A stretch of DNA of 64,000 bases from Lachnoclostridium sp. (GTDB taxonomy: Bacteria > Bacillota > Clostridia > Lachnospirales > Lachnospiraceae), in assembly GCA_021770065.1 (NCBI GenBank), contig JAETRR010000004.1, forward strand, positions 26,985 through 90,984, written 5' to 3'. Below are positions 60,133 through 64,000 of the stretch, piece after piece. Within the stretch, counting starts at the first letter, position 1. The number at the start of each line of letters is the position of its first letter. A program made the position numbers and the translations under genes. The notes under the pieces were generated by a model, which did no database searches, had not been told where the DNA came from, and was given only the letters and a program-made list of their open reading frames with translations.

Positions 60133-61296
60133 CTAAAGGAAGATCCCAATAAACTGACTGGCCAGCACCACCATAACAAGGGCAATGGGATAAGTAGCCG
60201 CATAAGCCGAAGCCACATCATCCGTCTCCGTCACACGGATCAGCGTTCCAAGAGCCGGCGTACTGGTCATGCCGCCGCAGATAGATCCCAATGTATTAAA
60301 GATACTGAGCCGCAGCACTTTCGCTGCAAACACATACCCAAGCAGCATGGGAATCAGCGTCATCAGCGCTCCATAGAAGAACAGCAGCGCGCCTTGCTCC
60401 TGTAAGATTTCCACAAAACCGGAACCTGCCTGTGAGCCGGCCCCCAACAGGAACAGCGCCAGTCCAAACTCCCGAAGACACTCCAGAACATGCTTCTCAA
60501 CCTTCACGCTCAAGCGGCCGATATGGCCAAAATGTCCCAAAATCAATCCTGCAATCAGAGGTCCGCCTGAGGTTCCAAGTGCAAACACCGCACCACCCGG
60601 CAGGGGAATCTCAATCTTCGCCAGGATAATTCCAAATGCAATTGCTAAAGAAAAAGGAAAGAATCCCATACTGTCCGCATAAAACAGTTCTTCTTTCTTC
60701 GTCTTGTGGTACTCCTCCTCGCTTACATTGGCCGCCGCCTCATACTTTGCACGTTCTGCCGCCATATCCACTTTTAAAAGCTTGGGAACAAGCTGCACAA
60801 ACAAAACCACTCCGATAACACCAAAGGGATAAGCAATGCCATATCCCACAGATGCCGCTTCCGATCCGGTCGCTTCCAAAGCTGCCGCAAGCCCCGGCGT
60901 ACTGGTAAGGGCTCCCGTCATCATACCCAGACTGATATCCACAGGCACGCCAAATACCTTAATCACTGCCACACAGGTAAGAGCGCCTGCCGCAATTACA
61001 ATAATTCCCAACAGAATATAAGAAGTGGCATTCAGCTTAAAATTCCGGAAAAATTTTGGTCCTGCGATAAAACCCACAGAGGTCACAAAACAGATAAGCC
61101 CCAGATTCTGTACCAGTGAGGGAATCTCCACTCCAAAATGACCGAATACCAGTGCCACAAGCAAAATACCTGCAGTCCCCAGCTCCAGTCCGCAAATCTT
61201 AATACTTCCTACCAGATAACCGATAACGGCAATGAGAAACACCATCATCAGTGTATTGGAAAATATATTTTCCTGAAACCATGTTACGATTCCCAT
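60133..61296 (-). CDS. AspT/YidE-type transporter
   Basis: 387 residues. Two copies of a five- to six-helix unit with GALTSTPGLAAALEATGS and GGMTSTPALGTLIRVTET, the signature of the aspartate:alanine exchanger family, and a cytosolic charged loop in the middle (AERAKYEAAANVSEEEYHKTKKEE). Lacks the TrkA-C domains of longer members. Follows the fumarate reductase genes, so succinate export or dicarboxylate exchange is a reasonable guess. ATG 61296 has GGGAG upstream. Confidence 0.85.
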   Translation of the reverse strand: MGIVTWFQENIFSNTLMMVFLIAVIGYLVGSIKICGLELGTAGILLVALVFGHFGVEIPSLVQNLGLICFVTSVGFIAGPKFFRNFKLNATSYILLGIIVIAAGALTCVAVIKVFGVPVDISLGMMTGALTSTPGLAAALEATGSEAASVGYGIAYPFGVIGVVLFVQLVPKLLKVDMAAERAKYEAAANVSEEEYHKTKKEELFYADSMGFFPFSLAIAFGIILAKIEIPLPGGAVFALGTSGGPLIAGLILGHFGHIGRLSVKVEKHVLECLREFGLALFLLGAGSQAGSGFVEILQEQGALLFFYGALMTLIPMLLGYVFAAKVLRLSIFNTLGSICGGMTSTPALGTLIRVTETDDVASAYAATYPIALVMVVLASQFIGIFL

Positions 61297-61541
61297 AACA
61301 CACTCCCTTTCCATTTTATTCCTGCGAGCAACGAGCCAAGCGAACATGCCGGCATGTCCATTTGGCGACTGCCGCAAGGGTCAAACGGACATGGCACAGG
61401 TCACTTTCCCACCCGGAGCGGGCCCAGCCTGTGCCGGTATGTCCACCTGGCTTCTGCGGCAGCAAGACGGACAGCCATTCCGGCATGGACATCCGGCAGC
61501 CGCCGCAGGAACGAAATACCTCACAGCTTACAATCGATATT
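61297..61541. repeat. GC-rich spacer with imperfect repeats
   Basis: Between fumarate reductase and transporter genes. Variants of CATGCCGG, GGACATG and TATGTCC recur five or six times and can pair with one another; the edge GCAGGAA..., also seen at 54020-54050, may mark a repeated element. No gene visible. Its place inside the operon could tune transporter expression. Confidence 0.45.
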
Positions 61542-63146
61542 TTACTTAGGCATGCCAAAGGTATACTTAGGCAGAAGCAGCGGAGAAACCTCTCCCGTAT
61601 GCAGATCCGCCTTTACAAGCTCCTCTGCGTAAGCTTCAATATGGTCAAGGTTCATGGTTCCAAGCGTTACCTCTTTACACTTTGCCGCAGCAGCCTTACC
61701 TGCATTGCGGCCAAATACAATAATATCCAGCAGAGAATTGCCCATAAGACGGTTTCTTCCATGGATGCCTCCTACTGCCTCTCCTGCTACCAGAAGATTG
61801 GGAATCACCTTGGTAAAGCCCTCGCCGCCGATCTCCAGACCGCCGTTCTGATAATGCAGTGTGGGATAGATAAGAATGGGCTGCTTTCTCATATCAATGC
61901 CATAATTTAAATACATCCGAAGCATGGCAGGAATCCGTTTCTCAATGGTTCCCTCTCCGTGAATCATCTCTATCATGGGCGTATCCAGCCAGATACCATA
62001 ACCGGTAGGTGTGGGCACGCCTTTTCCACGCTCCTTACACTCCCGGATAATGGAAGCCGCAGATACGTCACGGGTCTCCAGAGGATGCATAAATGCCTCG
62101 CCCTCTGCGTTAATCAGCATAGCGCCTAAGGAACGCACTTTCTCCGTTACCAGAGCGCCGAAGATCTGCGCCGGATAAGCAACGCCTGTGGGGTGATACT
62201 GAATGGTATCCTGATAGAGCAAAGGCGCTCCTGCACGATAACCCATTACCAGACCGTCTGCGGTTGCACCGTAGTGGTTGGATGTGGGGAAATTCTGGTA
62301 GTGAAGCCGTCCGGCACCGCCGGTAGCGATAATCACGGTCTTTGCCTTTGCCACCTTATACTCACCGGTCTCCATATTCTGTAAGACAGCGCCTGCCACC
62401 TGTCCCTTGTCATCCTTAACGAGCTCTACGGCTGCGGTAAAGTCCGCAATGGGAATCTGGCGGTTCCACACCTCGTCACGAAGCACACGCATAATCTCCG
62501 CACCGGAGTAATCCTTGCAGGCATGCATACGCTTTCTGGAAGTTCCGCCGCCGTGGGTAGTCACCATTCTTCCGTCCTTATCCTTGTCAAACATCACGCC
62601 CAGCTCATTGAGCCACTTAATGGCGTCGGGGGCTTCCATAACCAGACGGCGGAGAAGCTCCGGCCTGGCGGCAAAATGTCCGCCTCCGAACGCATCCAGA
62701 TAGTGCTGCTGGGGAGAGTCGTTCTCCTTATCCGCTGCCTGGATACCGCCCTCTGCCATCATTGTATTGGCGTCACCGATACGAAGCTTGGTCACCATCA
62801 TTACATTGGCGCCTGCCTCATGAGCCTCGATAGCTGCCGAGGAGCCTGCGCCGCCGCCGCCGATAACCAGAACATCTACATCATAGTCCACATGATTTAA
62901 GTCAATGGGCACATCCTTAATCCGGCTGTTGGAGTGCAGCAGGGTTCCCAGCTCAAAAGGCACTTTCTCACCCTTGTTGGGCCCTACCTTTAACTCCTGA
63001 AAGCCCTCCTTACGGTAATCGGGATGGAATTTGCGGAGAAGCTCGTCTTTTTCCTCGGCTGTCATTCTTCTTGGCTCCATGCCGATCCGTGCGGCTCTGG
63101 TAGCCTCTACCTTTTTGATTGATTCCAACATTTCTGCTGTAAACAT
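61542..63146 (-). CDS. frdA: Fumarate reductase/succinate dehydrogenase flavoprotein subunit
   Basis: 534 residues from ATG 63146 (GGAGGGG seven bases upstream). FAD motif VLVIGGGGAGSSAAIEAHEAG, MMAEGGIQAA, GATADGLVMGYRAGAPL, catalytic histidine region YHPTGVAYP, arginine in LETRDVSAASIIRE, and C-terminal GGIHGRNRLMGNSLLDIIVFGR. No Tat signal, so cytosolic. With the Fe-S partner it resembles thiol:fumarate reductase-like soluble complexes. Reduces fumarate to succinate as an electron sink. Confidence 0.9.
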   Translation of the reverse strand: MFTAEMLESIKKVEATRAARIGMEPRRMTAEEKDELLRKFHPDYRKEGFQELKVGPNKGEKVPFELGTLLHSNSRIKDVPIDLNHVDYDVDVLVIGGGGAGSSAAIEAHEAGANVMMVTKLRIGDANTMMAEGGIQAADKENDSPQQHYLDAFGGGHFAARPELLRRLVMEAPDAIKWLNELGVMFDKDKDGRMVTTHGGGTSRKRMHACKDYSGAEIMRVLRDEVWNRQIPIADFTAAVELVKDDKGQVAGAVLQNMETGEYKVAKAKTVIIATGGAGRLHYQNFPTSNHYGATADGLVMGYRAGAPLLYQDTIQYHPTGVAYPAQIFGALVTEKVRSLGAMLINAEGEAFMHPLETRDVSAASIIRECKERGKGVPTPTGYGIWLDTPMIEMIHGEGTIEKRIPAMLRMYLNYGIDMRKQPILIYPTLHYQNGGLEIGGEGFTKVIPNLLVAGEAVGGIHGRNRLMGNSLLDIIVFGRNAGKAAAAKCKEVTLGTMNLDHIEAYAEELVKADLHTGEVSPLLLPKYTFGMPK

Positions 63147-63159
63147 ATGCGCTCCCCTC

Positions 63160-63834
63160 CTATTTCTCAATATCCCTGTTGTTGTAGAGTTCTTTCATCT
63201 CCTCAATGGGCTTCTGCATTACCTGCTCAATAAGCTGATCGAACTCGCCGCTGTTAATGGCTTCTACACGCTCTGCCAGATGTTCGGACTTGGGCGCTAT
63301 GTATTTTCCTGTAAGACGTCTTGCAAGCACGCCTACCATGGGATGGGAAATGCCTGCCGGACAGCGTGAAGCACAGATGCCGCAGCCGATACAGTCGAAA
63401 GATTCCTCTGCGCATTTCTCAAAATCGCCCCTCTGTGCGTATGCGATGTACTGCATGACATTGAGGCTCTGGGGACATCCCTTGGTGCAGGCGTTGCAGC
63501 CGATACAGCTGTAGATCTCCGGATAAAGCTCCATCATAATCTTCTGCTTGGCCTCTACCTCGTTGATATCATATTTCCGCTTGTCAGTGGGGAAGAACGG
63601 CAGGGTTGCCACGTACATTCCCTCCTGTACCTGGGTCTGGCATGCCAGACAGGTCTTAAGCTCGTTGTTTCCCTTGATTCTGTAGATAGTGGCACAGGCG
63701 CCGCAGAAACCATGGCGGCATCCGCAGCCCCGGACCAGCTTGTAGCCGGCGTATTCCATGGCTGTCATAATGGTCAGTTCTGCCGGTACGGAATACTGTT
63801 TACCAAAAAAATATACGTTTACCATTTCCTGCAT
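63160..63834 (-). CDS. Fumarate reductase iron-sulfur subunit (SdhB/TfrB-like)
   Basis: 224 residues. 2Fe-2S site CGCRHGFCGAC...CLAC, then two 4Fe-4S motifs CIGCNACTKGCPQS and CIGCGICASRCPAG. The order 2Fe-2S then two 4Fe-4S differs from classic SdhB (2Fe-2S, 4Fe-4S, 3Fe-4S): the last motif has four cysteines. Thirteen bases separate it from the flavoprotein. ATG at 63834 or 63825 are both possible; ribosome binding site is weak for the first. Confidence 0.88.
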   Translation of the reverse strand: MQEMVNVYFFGKQYSVPAELTIMTAMEYAGYKLVRGCGCRHGFCGACATIYRIKGNNELKTCLACQTQVQEGMYVATLPFFPTDKRKYDINEVEAKQKIMMELYPEIYSCIGCNACTKGCPQSLNVMQYIAYAQRGDFEKCAEESFDCIGCGICASRCPAGISHPMVGVLARRLTGKYIAPKSEHLAERVEAINSGEFDQLIEQVMQKPIEEMKELYNNRDIEK

Positions 63835-63856
63835 TTTATTTTTTACCAGTCCTTTC

Positions 63857-64000
63857 TTAGTACTCAGGTGGAAGTTCATCTATCTCATCAAATCTAAACA
63901 CCGGTCCGTCCTTGCAGACGTATTTGGAACCAATGTTGCACCGTCCGCATTTTCCGATTCCGCACTTCATGCGAAGCTCCAGTGTGGTGTAAATCTGCTC
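63857..64000 (-). CDS. FAD/NAD(P)-binding oxidoreductase with 2Fe-2S (C-terminus only)
   Basis: The last 47 residues of a gene running in from the right: ELRMKCGIGKCGRCNIGSKYVCKDGPVFRFDEIDELPPEY. The four cysteines are the 2Fe-2S site of PyrK/AsrB/HdrF-like diaphorase subunits. Its stop is 23 bases before the Fe-S subunit start, so it probably supplies NAD(P)H electrons to the fumarate reductase. Confidence 0.8.
   Translation of the reverse strand, partial: EQIYTTLELRMKCGIGKCGRCNIGSKYVCKDGPVFRFDEIDELPPEY

Noticed and set aside
1..64000. CRISPR array, tRNA, rRNA, prophage or complete transposon
   Set aside because: No regularly spaced repeats, no cloverleaf ends, no ribosomal RNA signature and no integrase, capsid or transposase gene was seen on either strand; weak tRNA-like folds cannot be fully excluded by eye.

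Overview
The window looks like chromosome of a strictly anaerobic gut Firmicute, most likely Lachnospiraceae or another Clostridia lineage. The reasons are AGGAGG-type ribosome binding sites, sigma-A promoters of the TTGACA-17-TATAAT type, NfnAB, class I fumarase, a soluble-type fumarate reductase, a PerR/rubredoxin stress operon, LoaP-type NusG paralogues and split transketolase. No tRNA, rRNA, CRISPR array, integrase or complete insertion sequence was seen. The identification rests on reading gene families, not on a database search.

Layout. 1-2.9 kb: the promoter-proximal end of a surface polysaccharide locus on the minus strand (two LoaP-like antiterminators, then a sugar aminotransferase cut by the window edge). 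It is preceded by a 233-bp segment that looks like an invertible promoter, currently pointing away from the locus. 2.9-25 kb: mostly housekeeping genes (MATE exporter, ABC exporter, LytTR two-component system, RlmH, a receiver-(p)ppGpp synthetase fusion, NfnAB, FtsK/SpoIIIE, TRIC, nitroreductase, YoaK, AAA/PD-DExK protein, fumarase). 24.6-27.2 kb: two divergent membrane Fe-S/flavin electron-transfer units. 27.2-28.5 kb: a decaying stretch (flavodoxin and cupin remnants) and a ParE/Phd toxin-antitoxin pair. 28.8-30.6 kb: split transketolase, with an in-frame TGA in the C-terminal subunit.

31-53 kb is accessory catabolic DNA, visibly AT-richer from about 35 kb. It holds an AraC regulator with an alcohol dehydrogenase; a sulfatase/TauE/ABC importer set for an organosulfur compound with a divergent YesMN-type two-component system; and a seven-gene sugar-acid operon (two dehydrogenases, isomerase-like protein, lactonase, aldolase, GntP permease, four-carbon acid sugar kinase) under a divergent LacI repressor with two operators. 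Near-identical ParE segments lie at both ends of this 25-kb stretch.

53-64 kb: small zinc-ribbon, DUF and immunity-type proteins, a LysM lipid-anchored or membrane-anchored protein, a PerR-SDR-high-molecular-weight rubredoxin operon with tandem PerR boxes, a DUF3786 protein, and a minus-strand operon for a cytosolic fumarate reductase (NAD(P)H/flavin subunit, Fe-S subunit, flavoprotein) followed by an AspT/YidE-type carboxylate exporter.

The observations most worth a second look are the candidate phase-variable promoter in front of the LoaP genes, the receiver-(p)ppGpp synthetase fusion, 27-bp palindromes each flanked by a different 8-bp direct repeat, a repeated GGGGCTG hairpin family including one 182-bp near-perfect palindrome, the in-frame TGA in transketolase, and the lost sulfatase-maturase beside a Cys-type sulfatase.
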